Of a DNA stretch of 64,000 nt, positions 47,534-57,898 are shown one piece after another. The translations under genes and the position numbers were made by a program. Position 1 is the first letter of the stretch. Every line of letters starts with the position of its first letter. The notes beneath the pieces were generated by a model. That model searched no databases and was not told the DNA's origin. It was given only the letters and a program-made list of their open reading frames with translations. This DNA is from Lihuaxuella thermophila (GTDB lineage: Bacteria; Bacillota; Bacilli; Thermoactinomycetales; Thermoactinomycetaceae), in contig NZ_FOCQ01000019.1 in the NCBI RefSeq assembly GCF_900110165.1, positions 1 through 64,000 of the forward strand. The letters are read 5' to 3'.

Positions 47534-47874
47534 GAAGCTGTCCTCCTCTGCTGTTCCATGATCTGCTCCACTAATTTGTCCGTTTTGTTGGCATGCCGCA
47601 CATATAAAATGGCGAGAACCCAGGCCATAAAAAATTGCGATAAGGCAAACAGATAAGCTCCGTTGATCGAGCCGATCACCGGGGTGTTAAGGAATTTGAA
47701 ATAACCGGTGAAAAAGGGCAGGGCAAAATAATAGACGACGAAAAAGACGGATGCCCAGATGGTAAATCGTTTCTTTTGTTGCATCAGCTTGCGAAATTCC
47801 GGAGACTGAGCAATTTCTTCCCAATCGGGATGGGCCTGGTTGATTTTGCGAACCTGATCCCTGGTTCCTGTCAC
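47530..47874 (-). CDS. DUF485 family membrane protein (YjcH/YwcB)
   Basis: A 114-residue partner of acetate symporters with two hydrophobic helices ([21 protein letters not shown] and [19 protein letters not shown]) after a [19 protein letters not shown] segment typical of DUF485. GTG 47874 follows AAGGAGG; the frame is open to 47913 but without a ribosome site. First gene of the symporter operon. Confidence 0.93.
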   Translation of the reverse strand: MTGTRDQVRKINQAHPDWEEIAQSPEFRKLMQQKKRFTIWASVFFVVYYFALPFFTGYFKFLNTPVIGSINGAYLFALSQFFMAWVLAILYVRHANKTDKLVEQIMEQQRRTAS

Positions 47875-48078
47875 GGTAGAAGCCTCCTTACGAAAGTTGA
47901 TGAATCGGTCCACTAATCGGACTATTATGTGAATATATTATATTAAAAATATATCACAGACCATTCAAAAAAGTTTACTTAATTATCAGCAAGACCCTTT
48001 GTTTTTTACAGAAAAAATCCGGCTTTCCCAAGCGGTTTTGGAAGCCGGATTTTTGGTTGATCAACAAAGGCAGGGGGG

Positions 48079-49770
48079 TTATTGCCAGAAGAGATTTGTA
48101 TTTTTTAACCATGAAGGGAATATATGGATGTCATTTGGCTTGCTGACCGTCTCGCAGCCTTTGCTGCAATCGCTTTTCGACAGGACGAACAGGACATCTT
48201 TTATTTTCATTGAAGGGGAAATCTGGTAAACTCCCGGTTGAATCGACTCGTTTTTCAGCGTGTTGTAACCCCAATAGTAAAGGAGAAAGACAGATTCATT
48301 TCGGATGATTTTTTTCTGTTCCAACTCCCGGGCGACTTCCCGGATCGATGCGCCTTTGGAGATATTCACTTCCACCATTTTCGTTCGCGGCGGTGAAGAT
48401 AATCCGCTGTGAATATAATGGTAGATGCCGAAAACGAAGCCGCAGGTGAGTGAAGCAACCGGGATCATTTTTAACGTAAATCGAATCACCGGAGCCAGAT
48501 GCAGGTCATAAAAGATGCGTTGAATGATCTGGAGAATCCCGATCCCCAGCCTCTCTGCATATTTTCGGTAACCGACGGCGAAGAACCAGATGATGTGAAG
48601 TGAGATAATGGTCATGATCCACCACATCATCTCTCCACTTGTAATTTTTAACAGCCAGCCACCCAAAATCGGGCCGATGAAGAGGCCGATCTGAGAGAAA
48701 TTGAATGCCCCGTAATACGTTCCCCTGAGCCGCTCATCGGCGAGTTGGTCGATAAACCGGTTCGAAACGGGGAACACCAATATTTCCCCAAGCGTGAGAA
48801 GGATGATCCCCAACACATAACTCAGTTCATTGCCGCCGACCGCAAAGGCGGAGAATCCCGCCGAAAATAACAGGCTCCCCAATAGCAAGCTGCTCAGTAT
48901 ATTTTTTTTCTGGGCCCAATTAGCAGCAAACCCTTGCAAAAGGATCACCAACACCGCGTTCATGGCCAGGAGGAATGGAAACAGGGTTTTGCCGCTTTCG
49001 AGCTCCTTGGATAAGTGAAGCGGCAGATTGGATTCGATTTGCGCGTAGACCGCAAAAAACAGAATTCCTCCCGACACGAAATACGCGAGAGCCCTGTCTT
49101 TCAGGATCACGCTCACACAATCCCGTAACCGTACCTTTCCTTTTGGTTGACACATTTGGATTTGTTTGTCATAGCGGATGAACTGGAGAATTAAGATCAC
49201 GGTATACGCGAGAAAAGCGATTCCGGTATAAAAGAAAGTCTGGATTCCCGCCACGGGGAACAGGACAGCACCTAACAGGGGGCCCAGCACCAACCCGATA
49301 TTCAGGGATGTGTACCGGTACCCGAAGATTTTCATCCGCTTCGTTTCCGGTGTCAAATCAGCCATCATCGCCTGGGAGGTGGGATCAAAAAACGACCGGC
49401 ACAAACCGTGCATGAAATTCAGCAACATAAAGTGCAGATAGGTTTGTGCGAACAGAAAGCAGAAAAACATCGCGGTCCATGTGATCATCGAACTGAGCAG
49501 GACCAGGCGGCGGCCAAGCAAATCGGATAAATAACCGCCGATAAATCCTCCCAACGCTCCCCCCAGTCCGCTCATACTGAGCACCAATCCGATTTGAAAG
49601 GGATTGAGACCGGTCTGGCTGTCCAAATAGATCGCCAAAAAAGGCAGGCTCATAAATGCAGCCGTACGCGTAAAAGCCGTGCCCAAAATGAGGGACCATA
49701 TCAACGGGTGGTAACTCGCTTGCTTGTGTCGCTCTCTCCGTGGAGGCAAAGATGCTATTTCGGCACCCAT
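48079..49770 (-). CDS. MFS transporter fused to an MltG/YceG-like domain
   Basis: The 563-residue protein starts as a 12-helix MFS permease (about 20-415, with the GGFIGGYLSDLLGRR loop 2-3 motif). An extra helix (PVASLTCGFVFGIYHYI) and a 70-residue domain follow (about 465-535): VNISKGASIREVARELEQKK, then QPGVYQISPSMKIKDVLFVL. That pattern is the LysM-like N-terminal part of MltG/YceG; the catalytic part is absent. Such a fusion is unusual. The domain might tether the transporter to the cell wall. Single gene. Confidence 0.82.
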   Translation of the reverse strand: MGAEIASLPPRRERHKQASYHPLIWSLILGTAFTRTAAFMSLPFLAIYLDSQTGLNPFQIGLVLSMSGLGGALGGFIGGYLSDLLGRRLVLLSSMITWTAMFFCFLFAQTYLHFMLLNFMHGLCRSFFDPTSQAMMADLTPETKRMKIFGYRYTSLNIGLVLGPLLGAVLFPVAGIQTFFYTGIAFLAYTVILILQFIRYDKQIQMCQPKGKVRLRDCVSVILKDRALAYFVSGGILFFAVYAQIESNLPLHLSKELESGKTLFPFLLAMNAVLVILLQGFAANWAQKKNILSSLLLGSLLFSAGFSAFAVGGNELSYVLGIILLTLGEILVFPVSNRFIDQLADERLRGTYYGAFNFSQIGLFIGPILGGWLLKITSGEMMWWIMTIISLHIIWFFAVGYRKYAERLGIGILQIIQRIFYDLHLAPVIRFTLKMIPVASLTCGFVFGIYHYIHSGLSSPPRTKMVEVNISKGASIREVARELEQKKIIRNESVFLLYYWGYNTLKNESIQPGVYQISPSMKIKDVLFVLSKSDCSKGCETVSKPNDIHIFPSWLKNTNLFWQ

Positions 49771-50171
49771 AATATTGCTCCTCTTCTGAAATATGCGAAT
49801 GATTTGTCATTTTCCGGCTTCATGATCAACAAATGGTGAATCCGAACCGAGGGTAACGTTTATATTAGAGGCTTTATATAATTTCTCCTGCCAGAAAAAA
49901 ATTTATTTTAGTTGTTTGATCTCAGTAGAGGATTCATTGGCGCGGACAAAATAAGTCTTTGATAAATATAGAACTATTCCACCCGCGAACACGGTATCTT
50001 GAAAAATCATTATATAACGAAATTATTTTATTAAAATATTATAATTGTTTTATTTGAATTCACTTTCATGCCGCATCGCTGATTTTAAATCTGAAAGCCA
50101 ATTGAAGGATCCGAAAGAGGTAAAAAGTGTCCATCTCCGATTCCGGACCCGTCTTCCCAGGAGAGCCCGGG
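49771..50171. other. AT-rich intergenic region
   Basis: It contains the upstream region of the MFS-fusion gene (minus strand; its leader near 49790-49870) and long A/T runs. An open frame at 50045-50239 has no ribosome site and overlaps the GNAT gene, so I do not call it. Confidence 0.4.
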
Positions 50172-50678
50172 TCAAGCTTGCCCGGGTTCACGTAAAATCA
50201 GCTGATAAAAATGTACGTCTTGCCATTCGCCAAACTTAAAACCGACCTCTTTAAAAATCCCGGCCAGCTGAAAACCAAATTTCCGGTGCAAGCGCACACT
50301 GGCTTCATTGCCTCCCGTGATCCCCGCAATGATCACATGGTAATCCAGTTCCCCGGCCCGCTTCAAAATCTCTGTCATCAGAATGGTGCCAATCCCTTTA
50401 CCGAAGTGATCCGGGTCGATATAGATGGACACCTCTGCCGTCTTTTCATAAGCAGGTTTGCTGCGGAAGGGAGAAAGGCAGCAATAGCCGGTAACTTGTC
50501 CGTTTTCTTCCGCCACGATGAGCGGGTATTTTCCTCCGTAGTGGGAAAACCACGTTTTTCTCTGTTCCAGCGTCTGTTCTTCCAAATCAAAGGTGGCTGT
50601 GGATGTGAGAACCGCGTGGTTGTAGATCCGCAAGATGGCTGGCAAATCCTCCAATTGTGCTTCTCTTACCGTAACCAT
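50172..50678 (-). CDS. GNAT N-acetyltransferase (Pat/YwnH-like)
   Basis: A 168-residue acetyl-CoA-dependent transferase of the phosphinothricin/methionine-sulfoximine acetyltransferase type. It starts VREAQLEDLPAILRIYNHAV, has the CoA loop DPDHFGKGIGTILM, and ends with GFKFGEWQDVHFYQL. These enzymes detoxify glutamate analogues (family knowledge). Start ATG 50678 behind AGGTGA. Single gene. Confidence 0.92.
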   Translation of the reverse strand: MVTVREAQLEDLPAILRIYNHAVLTSTATFDLEEQTLEQRKTWFSHYGGKYPLIVAEENGQVTGYCCLSPFRSKPAYEKTAEVSIYIDPDHFGKGIGTILMTEILKRAGELDYHVIIAGITGGNEASVRLHRKFGFQLAGIFKEVGFKFGEWQDVHFYQLILREPGQA

Positions 50679-50771
50679 ATCATCTCACCTATTTCTGTGA
50701 AGTCTGTTTTAACTTCCATTATCCTATTTTTTTGCCGATTCGGGGACAAGTTTCTGACGCTTTTTTGGCTA

Positions 50772-50850
50772 TGGGGATCACCGTATCATTTCGGGTAAAA
50801 CGTACGCTAAGGCACAATTCAGGCACAAATCAACCGGCATCCCGTACGCT
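50772..50850 (+). repeat. Left copy of inverted repeat flanking helD
   Basis: GTATCATTTCGGGTAAAACG and then TACGCTAAGGCACAATTC match, with scattered differences, the reverse complement of 53954-54002. The likeness continues through AACCGG.ATCCCGTACGC. The two copies face each other across the HelD gene, about 3.2 kb apart. Confidence 0.65.
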
Positions 50851-50867
50851 GAGCATATGTAAGCAAG

Positions 50868-50909
50868 CGAAAAAGCCTATTCCCCTCATATCGAGAATAG
50901 GCTTTGCAA
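50868..50909 (-). terminator. Terminator-like hairpin
   Basis: AAAGCCTATTC and GAATAGGCTTT form an 11-bp stem; on the minus strand it is followed by TTTTTCG. Just upstream on that strand is a short protein-like frame (about 50916-51045, MIQEWKQLSGEKCSC...) that may be a gene remnant. No intact gene is seen. Confidence 0.5.
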
Positions 50910-51240
50910 TCACTCTCAACATCTTTGAAGGCCTTGTAAAATGAGTTCTTGTTCAGACCGGCAACTGCATTTTTCCCCCGAGAGTTGCTTCCATTCTTGG
51001 ATCATTCCCTTGTCATCCTTGCTTCGGCTAATGTGTTGGAATAAGTTTCATCGCGAATATACCAATCAGAGACCCTGATGGTCGTAGAAATACATTGATC
51101 AGATAAAAAAACTGTGATAAATTAGTGTAGAAACACAAAATTAGATTCGATTTAATTAATAGTATCCCTAATATAATGTTATAACAAAATCCCCGTTAAG
51201 TCAACCACCCTTTTTATTTTTTATTGGAGAGTGATCTGAT

Positions 51241-53568
51241 ATGAACACAGAGCTTCGGCAAGAACAAGAACGATTGGACAAGGTAATGGAGATCATCACG
51301 GAGCAAGTCGTCAAGTTGGAGGCCGAAACGGCCCGGCACCGGGAAGAAGTGATTGATTTCCGTAAAAACTTTTGGGATGACGTCAAAGTTAATACAGATA
51401 CTTTCGACGATTATCTTGAGACGATCATCAGCTTGAGGCAACAGGCACAAGTCCTTTCTTTAATCCAAGGCACGCACAGACAAGCCTTCAAGAGATTATC
51501 CACGCTACGTCGCATGCGGGAAGTGCCTTATTTCGGTCGAATCGATTTTACCGAAGAAGGAACTCCAATTACGGAACAAATCTATATCGGAATCTCCAGT
51601 CTCACGGATCCAAGCGGAGAAAATATTCTTATCTACGACTGGAGGGCACCTGTATCAAGTGTCTATTATGATTATTCGCCCGGCCCGGCCAAATACGTTA
51701 CGCCGGGAGGTGAAATCCGTGGGATGCTGGAGAAAAAGTGGCAATATCTTATCCGTGGCGGCGTTATCCGATCGATGTTCGATACCAGCATTACCATTGG
51801 CGACGAGATTTTACAGCAGGTGCTCAGCAAAGGTACGGACAAGCATATGCATAGTATAGTGGCTACCATTCAGCGGGAGCAAAACCGGATTATTCGACAC
51901 GATCGCGGGCGACTGCTCATTGTTCACGGCGCGGCCGGCAGTGGTAAGACATCAGCGGCTCTGCAGAGGATTGCCTATTTGCTCTACAAGTACAGAGATA
52001 AGTTGAAAGCTGATCAAATCATTTTATTCTCGCCTAACCCGATGTTTAACAGCTATGTATCCAATGTGTTGCCTGAGCTTGGTGAAGAGAATATGCAACA
52101 AGTCACGTTTCAGGAATACCTGGACCATCGACTGGGTAACGAATTTGAGCTGGAGGGTCCTTACGAGCAATTGGAATATGTGTTGACTGCAGAGGGTGAT
52201 CCTTCCTACCGGACCAGAATTGCGAGCATCCGATTTAAGGCATCGAAGCAATTTTTCGAGATGATCACAGCATACAGGCGGTCGCTGGAGTTATCGGGCA
52301 TGTTATTCAAAGGAATCAAATTCAAAGGAAAACCGATCGTCACCGCCAAACAAATCGAGGAATGGTTTTATAGCAGTGATCCCTCGCTCCGCTTTCACAA
52401 CAGGCTTGAGAAATTGACGGAGCGGCTGCTCGAGCGATTGGATGAAGTTGAAAAACTCGAACGGACCAAACCGTGGGTACAGGAAGAAATGGAGCTGCTT
52501 AGCAATGAGGAATACTACAAGGCTTCCGCCTACTTAAGGAAGAAAAGAGGCCTCAAAGGAGAGCTGTTTGACGATGATGAGATCGAGCCCGAAGCGCTCG
52601 GCCGATTGATCGTTCGCCGGAAGTTGAAGCCGTTGCGCAAATGGATCCGGAAGCTGCGTTTTGTCGACTTTAAGGGATTATATAAGCAACTTTTCGCCGA
52701 TCCAACGCAGATCAAGAAGCTGGGGATGGAGGGGAAAACACCCGGGGAGTGGGCGGACATTTGCCTATTGACCGTGAAAATGCTGGACGAAGGGAAACTG
52801 TTCTACGAAGATGCCACCCCGTTTTTACTTTTAAAAGAGCTGATTCTGGGTTTTCAGACGAACATCTCAATCAAACACGTACTTGTAGACGAAGCGCAAG
52901 ATTATTCTCCGTTTCAATTCGAGTTTTTGAAACGTTTGTTCCCTGCGGCGAGGATGACCGTACTGGGCGACTTTAATCAGGCAATTTTTGCCCATGCCAG
53001 CGAAATGAGCGATTTCCACACACTTACCAGCTTATACGGGCCGGATGAAACGGATGCGATCACATTGACCACAAGCTACAGATCCACCAAACCGATTGTC
53101 GAATTTACACGCGAACTCGTGCCTGGAGGTGATCAAATTATCGCCTTTGAACGCGATGGAGAGAGACCTGTGTTGACGCAGTTATCCAATCGCGCCGAAC
53201 TGCACCGTTGTATTGTTTCCAAAGTCGCGGACTTACGGAATCGGCAGTATAACACGATTGCGATTATATGCAAATCCGCTGCGGAAAGCATCGCTGCATA
53301 TAACGCTCTGAGCAATATGGAAGGAATTAAGCTTGTGAAGAGCAGCTCGATGGAATATGAACAAGGTGTTGTCGTCATACCGTCGTATTTGGCCAAAGGC
53401 ATCGAATTCGACGCCGTCATCATTTATGACGCATCAGCGCAGGTATACGGCGATGAGAGTCTGCGCAGATTGTTCTACACCGCCTGTACCAGGGCCATGC
53501 ATGATTTGCAGATATATAGCGTAGGCGAACCGAGTCCCTTTTTGCGAAATGTTACACCGGAGAGTTAA
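51241..53568 (+). CDS. helD: HelD-type RNA polymerase recycling ATPase
   Basis: A 775-residue UvrD/Rep-like superfamily 1 protein. An N-terminal coiled coil (about 1-70, QEQERLDKVMEIITEQVVK) inserts into the polymerase channel in characterised HelD. Motifs follow: Walker A HGAAGSGKTSAAL, VDEAQDYSPFQ (motif II), GDFNQAIF (III), TTSYRSTKPI (IV) and CTRAMHDL (VI). HelD frees stalled RNA polymerase; relatives also give rifampicin tolerance. A -10 TATAAT lies at 51172-51177. Single gene flanked by inverted repeats. Confidence 0.93.
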   Translation: MNTELRQEQERLDKVMEIITEQVVKLEAETARHREEVIDFRKNFWDDVKVNTDTFDDYLETIISLRQQAQVLSLIQGTHRQAFKRLSTLRRMREVPYFGRIDFTEEGTPITEQIYIGISSLTDPSGENILIYDWRAPVSSVYYDYSPGPAKYVTPGGEIRGMLEKKWQYLIRGGVIRSMFDTSITIGDEILQQVLSKGTDKHMHSIVATIQREQNRIIRHDRGRLLIVHGAAGSGKTSAALQRIAYLLYKYRDKLKADQIILFSPNPMFNSYVSNVLPELGEENMQQVTFQEYLDHRLGNEFELEGPYEQLEYVLTAEGDPSYRTRIASIRFKASKQFFEMITAYRRSLELSGMLFKGIKFKGKPIVTAKQIEEWFYSSDPSLRFHNRLEKLTERLLERLDEVEKLERTKPWVQEEMELLSNEEYYKASAYLRKKRGLKGELFDDDEIEPEALGRLIVRRKLKPLRKWIRKLRFVDFKGLYKQLFADPTQIKKLGMEGKTPGEWADICLLTVKMLDEGKLFYEDATPFLLLKELILGFQTNISIKHVLVDEAQDYSPFQFEFLKRLFPAARMTVLGDFNQAIFAHASEMSDFHTLTSLYGPDETDAITLTTSYRSTKPIVEFTRELVPGGDQIIAFERDGERPVLTQLSNRAELHRCIVSKVADLRNRQYNTIAIICKSAAESIAAYNALSNMEGIKLVKSSSMEYEQGVVVIPSYLAKGIEFDAVIIYDASAQVYGDESLRRLFYTACTRAMHDLQIYSVGEPSPFLRNVTPES

Positions 53569-53924
53569 TGGCCGGGGAGTTCTCCCCGACTATACGCACA
53601 GGTTGCAAGTGTTTATCCTCGTCATGATCAGTCAGGGCGTCATCGCCAACGAGAATGATCTGAATCTCGAGAAGCCGATCGACAATCCAGTTCCGTTCCC
53701 GCCGGACGAAGACAAGATCCGGGACGGCGTCCGGAAGATCACCACCACAGAGGAACAGGAACAAGCGCAAATACTGTTCGGCCACGATCCGGCGCAGTGA
53801 CATGACCTTATCTTGGTCTGTTTGCGGATAATGACACGTTCGCTGGTATTACGCCGATAAATAGGATTGATTTGCAAAATCTTTCTCCGCTGCTTCGTGC
53901 AAAATGTTAATGAAACAGAATGCC
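53569..53924. other. Gap after helD, possible gene remnant
   Basis: Frames of about 80 codons are open on both strands between 53549 and 53803, but neither has a ribosome site or a family I recognise. It may be a remnant brought in with the flanking repeat. Confidence 0.35.
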
Positions 53925-54002
53925 AACCGACTCCTTCGCGTACAGGGAGTCGGTTAAATTGTGCCTAAACGTGCGATTTTCCCGAATGATATGGTTACCC
54001 TG
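53925..54002 (-). repeat. Right copy of inverted repeat flanking helD
   Basis: The reverse complement reads GGGTAACCATATCATTCGGG, then AAAATCGCACGTTTAGGCAC and AATT, like the left copy at 50772-50850. Its inner end includes a hairpin, AACCGACTCC (53925-53934) with GGAGTCGGTT (53946-53955). Confidence 0.65.
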
Positions 54003-54065
54003 TAGGAAGAGAAATGTTGCATCAGCAGCGGAAAAGAAAAATTTAAAAAAGTGAAAACCGGCTAT

Positions 54066-54124
54066 TGTTATATAACAGTATCTGTGTTAATATAGTGGTC
54101 GATAAGGTTAATTGTTATATAATA
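54066..54124 (+). promoter_or_regulatory. Twin palindromic operators upstream of aceB
   Basis: TGTTATATAACA (54066-54077) is a perfect palindrome; TGTTATATAATA (54113-54124) repeats it with one change and contains the -10 TATAAT (54118-54123). CCGGCT (54058) and AGCCGG (54126) flank them symmetrically. Such twin sites, one over the -10, suggest a dedicated repressor of the glyoxylate operon; its identity is unknown. Confidence 0.6.
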
Positions 54125-54156
54125 AAGCCGGCGTACGGTGAAGGAGGAACAACGGG

Positions 54157-55764
54157 ATGGACTCGGGGACACAAACGTTTCCAAAGGGAGTGCAAGTGGA
54201 TGCGCCGATGCATTCCGGCTACGAAGAAATCTTGACCTTTGAGGCGTTGGAATTTGTCAGCAAGCTTTCCAGGCGTTTTTCACACAAGCGGGATGAACTG
54301 ATGTATAACAGGAAGAAGCGGCAGAGTGAAATCGACAATGGAAAATTGCCCGATTTTTTGCCGGAAACCAAACCGATCCGCGAAGGGGACTGGACGATCG
54401 CCCCGCTACCCGAAGACCTGCAGGATCGGCGGGTCGAAATTACCGGCCCGGCCGGCGATCGTAAGATGGTGATCAATGCACTCAATTCGGGAGCCAAAAT
54501 TTTCATGGCGGATTTTGAAGACTCCAACTCGCCGACCTGGGAGAACACCATCCAGGGACAGATCAATCTCCGGGACGCGATCCGGCGCACGATCCGCTTC
54601 GTCAACGAGCAGGGGAAAGTTTATGAATTGAAGGAAAAGACCGCTGTCTTGATCGTTCGCCCCCGGGGGTGGCATCTGGATGAAAAACATGTGAAGGTGG
54701 ATGGTAAAGCGGTACCGGGAGGGCTCTTCGACTTTGGGCTTTACTTTTTCCATAATGCGCGGGAGTTGCTGGAGCGGGGAACGGGACCCTATTTTTATCT
54801 GCCAAAGATGGAGAGCCATCTGGAAGCCAGATTGTGGAATGAGGTGTTTGATTTCGCCGAGCAAGAACTGGGGCTGAAGCGCGGAACCATCAAAGCGACG
54901 GTGTTGATCGAAACCATTCTGGCGGCGTTCGAGATGGATGAGATTTTATACGAGCTGAGGGAGCATTCCGCTGGGCTCAATTGCGGCCGTTGGGACTACA
55001 TCTTCAGTTATTTGAAAAAGCTGCGCAATCAGCCGGATGTCATCTTGCCGGACCGCTCCGTCGTAACGATGACCGTTCCCTTTATGAGGGCATACACGCT
55101 GCTCACCATTCAAACTTGCCATAAGCGGAACGCCCCGGCGATCGGCGGGATGGCGGCGCAAATCCCGATCAAAGGCGACCCGGAAGCGAATGAAGAAGCG
55201 CTGGCCAAAGTGCGTGCAGATAAAGAGCGGGAAGCGATGGACGGCCATGACGGCACCTGGGTGGCGCATCCCGGATTGGTTCCGGTGGCGATGGAAGTTT
55301 TTGACCGGATCATGCCCACGCCCAACCAGATCGGCAAGAAACGGGAAGATGTCCGCGTGACGGCGGAAGATTTGCTGCGCGTTCCCGAAGGAGCGATTAC
55401 AGAAGAGGGGCTTCGGACCAACATCCGCGTCGGAATCCAATATCTCGAGGCCTGGATGCGCGGGACGGGAGCAGTGGCCATCAACCACCTGATGGAAGAT
55501 GCAGCCACGGCAGAAATTTCGCGGGCCCAGGTCTGGCAGTGGATTCGGCATCCCAAGGGGATTCTGGAAGACGGGCGGAAAGTGACGTCGGAGCTGTTTC
55601 AGCAGGTATTGGAAGAGGAGATGCGTTCCATCGAACAGGAAGTGGGGGCCGACGCCTTTGCCGGAGGAAAATACAAAGAAGCAGCCCGGTTGTTTTCCGA
55701 ATTGATTCTAAGTGATGAATTCGCCGAGTTTTTAACCATTCCGGGATATGAACATCTCACGTAA
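54157..55764 (+). CDS. aceB: Malate synthase A
   Basis: Second enzyme of the glyoxylate bypass: glyoxylate plus acetyl-CoA gives malate. The 535 residues carry the malate synthase landmarks [38 protein letters not shown] and [12 protein letters not shown] 54157 follows AAGGAGG. Followed after 27 bases by aceA, in one operon. Confidence 0.97.
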   Translation: MDSGTQTFPKGVQVDAPMHSGYEEILTFEALEFVSKLSRRFSHKRDELMYNRKKRQSEIDNGKLPDFLPETKPIREGDWTIAPLPEDLQDRRVEITGPAGDRKMVINALNSGAKIFMADFEDSNSPTWENTIQGQINLRDAIRRTIRFVNEQGKVYELKEKTAVLIVRPRGWHLDEKHVKVDGKAVPGGLFDFGLYFFHNARELLERGTGPYFYLPKMESHLEARLWNEVFDFAEQELGLKRGTIKATVLIETILAAFEMDEILYELREHSAGLNCGRWDYIFSYLKKLRNQPDVILPDRSVVTMTVPFMRAYTLLTIQTCHKRNAPAIGGMAAQIPIKGDPEANEEALAKVRADKEREAMDGHDGTWVAHPGLVPVAMEVFDRIMPTPNQIGKKREDVRVTAEDLLRVPEGAITEEGLRTNIRVGIQYLEAWMRGTGAVAINHLMEDAATAEISRAQVWQWIRHPKGILEDGRKVTSELFQQVLEEEMRSIEQEVGADAFAGGKYKEAARLFSELILSDEFAEFLTIPGYEHLT

Positions 55765-55791
55765 AAAGAACATCATGAAAGGATGATCCGT

Positions 55792-57072
55792 ATGATCAAC
55801 CAAGCAGAAGTTCAAGAATTGAAAAAAGAGTGGGAAACCCATCCGCGTTGGCAGGGGATCGAGCGTCCGTATACAGCGGAAGATGTGCTCAGACTCCGGG
55901 GATCGCTGAAAATCGAGTATACGCTGGCTGAAAGAGGGGCGCAGCGGTTGTGGGATTTGCTTCACCAGGAACCATTTGTGAGAGCGCTGGGGGCATTGAC
56001 CGGAAACCAGGCTGTACAACAAGTGAAAGCCGGTTTGAAAGCCATTTATCTGAGTGGCTGGCAAGTGGCGGCGGATGCCAATCTGGCCGGGCATATGTAT
56101 CCGGATCAAAGCCTGTATCCGTCAAACAGCGTCCCCCATGTGGTCAAACGCATTAATCAGGCCTTGCAACGGGCGGATCAGATTGAGCATGCGGAAGGGA
56201 AACGGAAGCGCGACTGGTTTGCCCCGATCGTTGCCGATGCGGAAGCGGGATTCGGCGGACCGCTAAATGTGTTTGAATTGATGAAAGCCATGATCGAGGC
56301 CGGCGCTGCGGGCGTACATTTTGAAGATCAATTGGCTTCGGAGAAAAAGTGCGGCCATCTGGGAGGAAAAGTATTGATTCCCACCTCTCATGCGGTTCGC
56401 AATCTGATCGCGGCCCGCTTGGCGGCGGATGTCATGGGCGTGCCCACCATCCTGATCGCCCGTACCGATGCCAATGCGGCTGAGTTGATCACCAGTGATA
56501 TCGACCCGCGCGATCATGAGTTCCTGACAGGAGAACGGACGCCGGAAGGCTTTTTCCGAATCCGAAACGGCTTGAAAACGGCGATTGCCAGAGGATTGGC
56601 TTACGCCCCGTACGCCGACCTGATCTGGTGCGAAACTTCCGAACCCAATCTGGAAGAAGCACGGCAATTCGCGGAAGCGATTCACGCCAAGTATCCGGGC
56701 AAGTTGCTTGCATATAATTGCTCGCCGTCTTTCAACTGGAAAAAGAAGCTGGATGATGAGACGATTGCCAAATTTCAAGATGAGCTGGGCAAAATGGGAT
56801 ACAAATTCCAGTTTGTCACGCTGGCGGGCTTCCATTCGCTCAATCACAGCATGTTCAAGCTGGCCAAAGGATACAGCGAACGGGGAATGGCCGCGTACTC
56901 GGAACTCCAGCAGGCGGAATTTGCGGAAGAAGTACATGGCTATACGGCAACGCGTCACCAACGGGAAGTGGGCACAGGCTACTTTGACGAAGTATCCATC
57001 GTGATCTCCGGGGGCACTTCTTCGACGACGGCCCTGGCCGGATCGACCGAGACAGAACAGTTTACCGTTTGA
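55792..57072 (+). CDS. aceA: Isocitrate lyase
   Basis: Splits isocitrate into succinate and glyoxylate, the entry of the glyoxylate bypass. The 426-residue protein has the catalytic loop [20 protein letters not shown] and [13 protein letters not shown] 55792 has AAAGG at proper distance; ATG 55783 abuts that site and is less likely. With malate synthase it allows net growth on acetate or fatty acids. Confidence 0.98.
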   Translation: MINQAEVQELKKEWETHPRWQGIERPYTAEDVLRLRGSLKIEYTLAERGAQRLWDLLHQEPFVRALGALTGNQAVQQVKAGLKAIYLSGWQVAADANLAGHMYPDQSLYPSNSVPHVVKRINQALQRADQIEHAEGKRKRDWFAPIVADAEAGFGGPLNVFELMKAMIEAGAAGVHFEDQLASEKKCGHLGGKVLIPTSHAVRNLIAARLAADVMGVPTILIARTDANAAELITSDIDPRDHEFLTGERTPEGFFRIRNGLKTAIARGLAYAPYADLIWCETSEPNLEEARQFAEAIHAKYPGKLLAYNCSPSFNWKKKLDDETIAKFQDELGKMGYKFQFVTLAGFHSLNHSMFKLAKGYSERGMAAYSELQQAEFAEEVHGYTATRHQREVGTGYFDEVSIVISGGTSSTTALAGSTETEQFTV

Positions 57073-57084
57073 TCTTTACAGGCG

Positions 57085-57124
57085 AAACAAACGTCAGGCA
57101 TGGTTGCTTGACGTTTGTTGTTTT
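57085..57124 (+). terminator. Terminator of aceBA
   Basis: AACAAACGTCA and TGACGTTTGTT form an 11-bp stem followed by GTTTT. It overlaps the stop of the convergent L,D-transpeptidase gene. Confidence 0.85.
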
Positions 57125-57773
57125 ATTCGATGAGTCCCAGTTCCACGTATTCCCGAAACTGTATTTGTCCCGTCACCGGCAGACGGTGATCCTGTTGAAA
57201 TTTTTTGACGGCATCTTCCAAACCTTTGCCGAAGATTCCGTCTGGTTGACCTTGATAATAACCTGCGGATAAAAGGCGATGTTGAATCAACATCACCAAT
57301 GTGCCGCGATCGCCCCGCACCAGCTTTTTCAATTGCCATTCATCCCGGCCAAGCATCGGACCGACGACTTCTACTCTCGTTCCGACCGGCACCATTTGAT
57401 AGAGCTGAACGATATCCGTATTTAGCAATCGAATGCAGCCGTGGCTGGAATCTTTCCCGACGGATCCGGGGCGGTTGGTTCCGTGAATCCCGTATCTTCC
57501 CCAGGGAATATTGAGTCCGAGCCAACAGGGCCCGAAGCCTCCGCCCCAATTTCTCGATTTATCCGATATTCTCCATTTTCCAATCGGGGTCGGAGTTTGT
57601 TCTTTTCCTACTCCAATGATAAATTCTTTTTTTACCTGGCTGCCTTCCATGACGTAAAGACGGCGCTTCCACAAATCGATCAGAATCCATACATCCGTTT
57701 GGTGATCGGACCGGGCTAAAGGGAAAAGTAGATGAGAAAAAAACAACACGGCGCAAACAAAGCCCTTGATCAA
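57123..57773 (-). CDS. L,D-transpeptidase with peptidoglycan-binding domain
   Basis: A 216-residue exported enzyme: N-terminal signal segment (GFVCAVLFFSHLLFPLA), YkuD domain (about 28-135) with the catalytic HGCIRL motif and GIHGTNRPGSVG, then a C-terminal PG_binding_1 domain (about 155-215, RLLSAGYYQGQPDGIFG). It makes 3-3 crosslinks or trims peptides in the cell wall; several Bacillus relatives are spore-associated. The start is TTG 57773 behind AGGTGATG. Confidence 0.93.
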   Translation of the reverse strand: MIKGFVCAVLFFSHLLFPLARSDHQTDVWILIDLWKRRLYVMEGSQVKKEFIIGVGKEQTPTPIGKWRISDKSRNWGGGFGPCWLGLNIPWGRYGIHGTNRPGSVGKDSSHGCIRLLNTDIVQLYQMVPVGTRVEVVGPMLGRDEWQLKKLVRGDRGTLVMLIQHRLLSAGYYQGQPDGIFGKGLEDAVKKFQQDHRLPVTGQIQFREYVELGLIE

Positions 57774-57898
57774 TGAACATCACCTGAAATCGAGTGAAGT
57801 TGAGTTTCCTTGCATTATTTTGCAACATTCCTGGTGAATCATTCATAGATCAAGCGCGTGAAAAAACAGGCCGCGGATGGTTGGTCCGGGCCTGTCGT

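Noticed and set aside
53549-53803. Overlapping 80-codon frames on both strands after helD
   Set aside because: Neither has a ribosome site or a known domain, so not called as genes.
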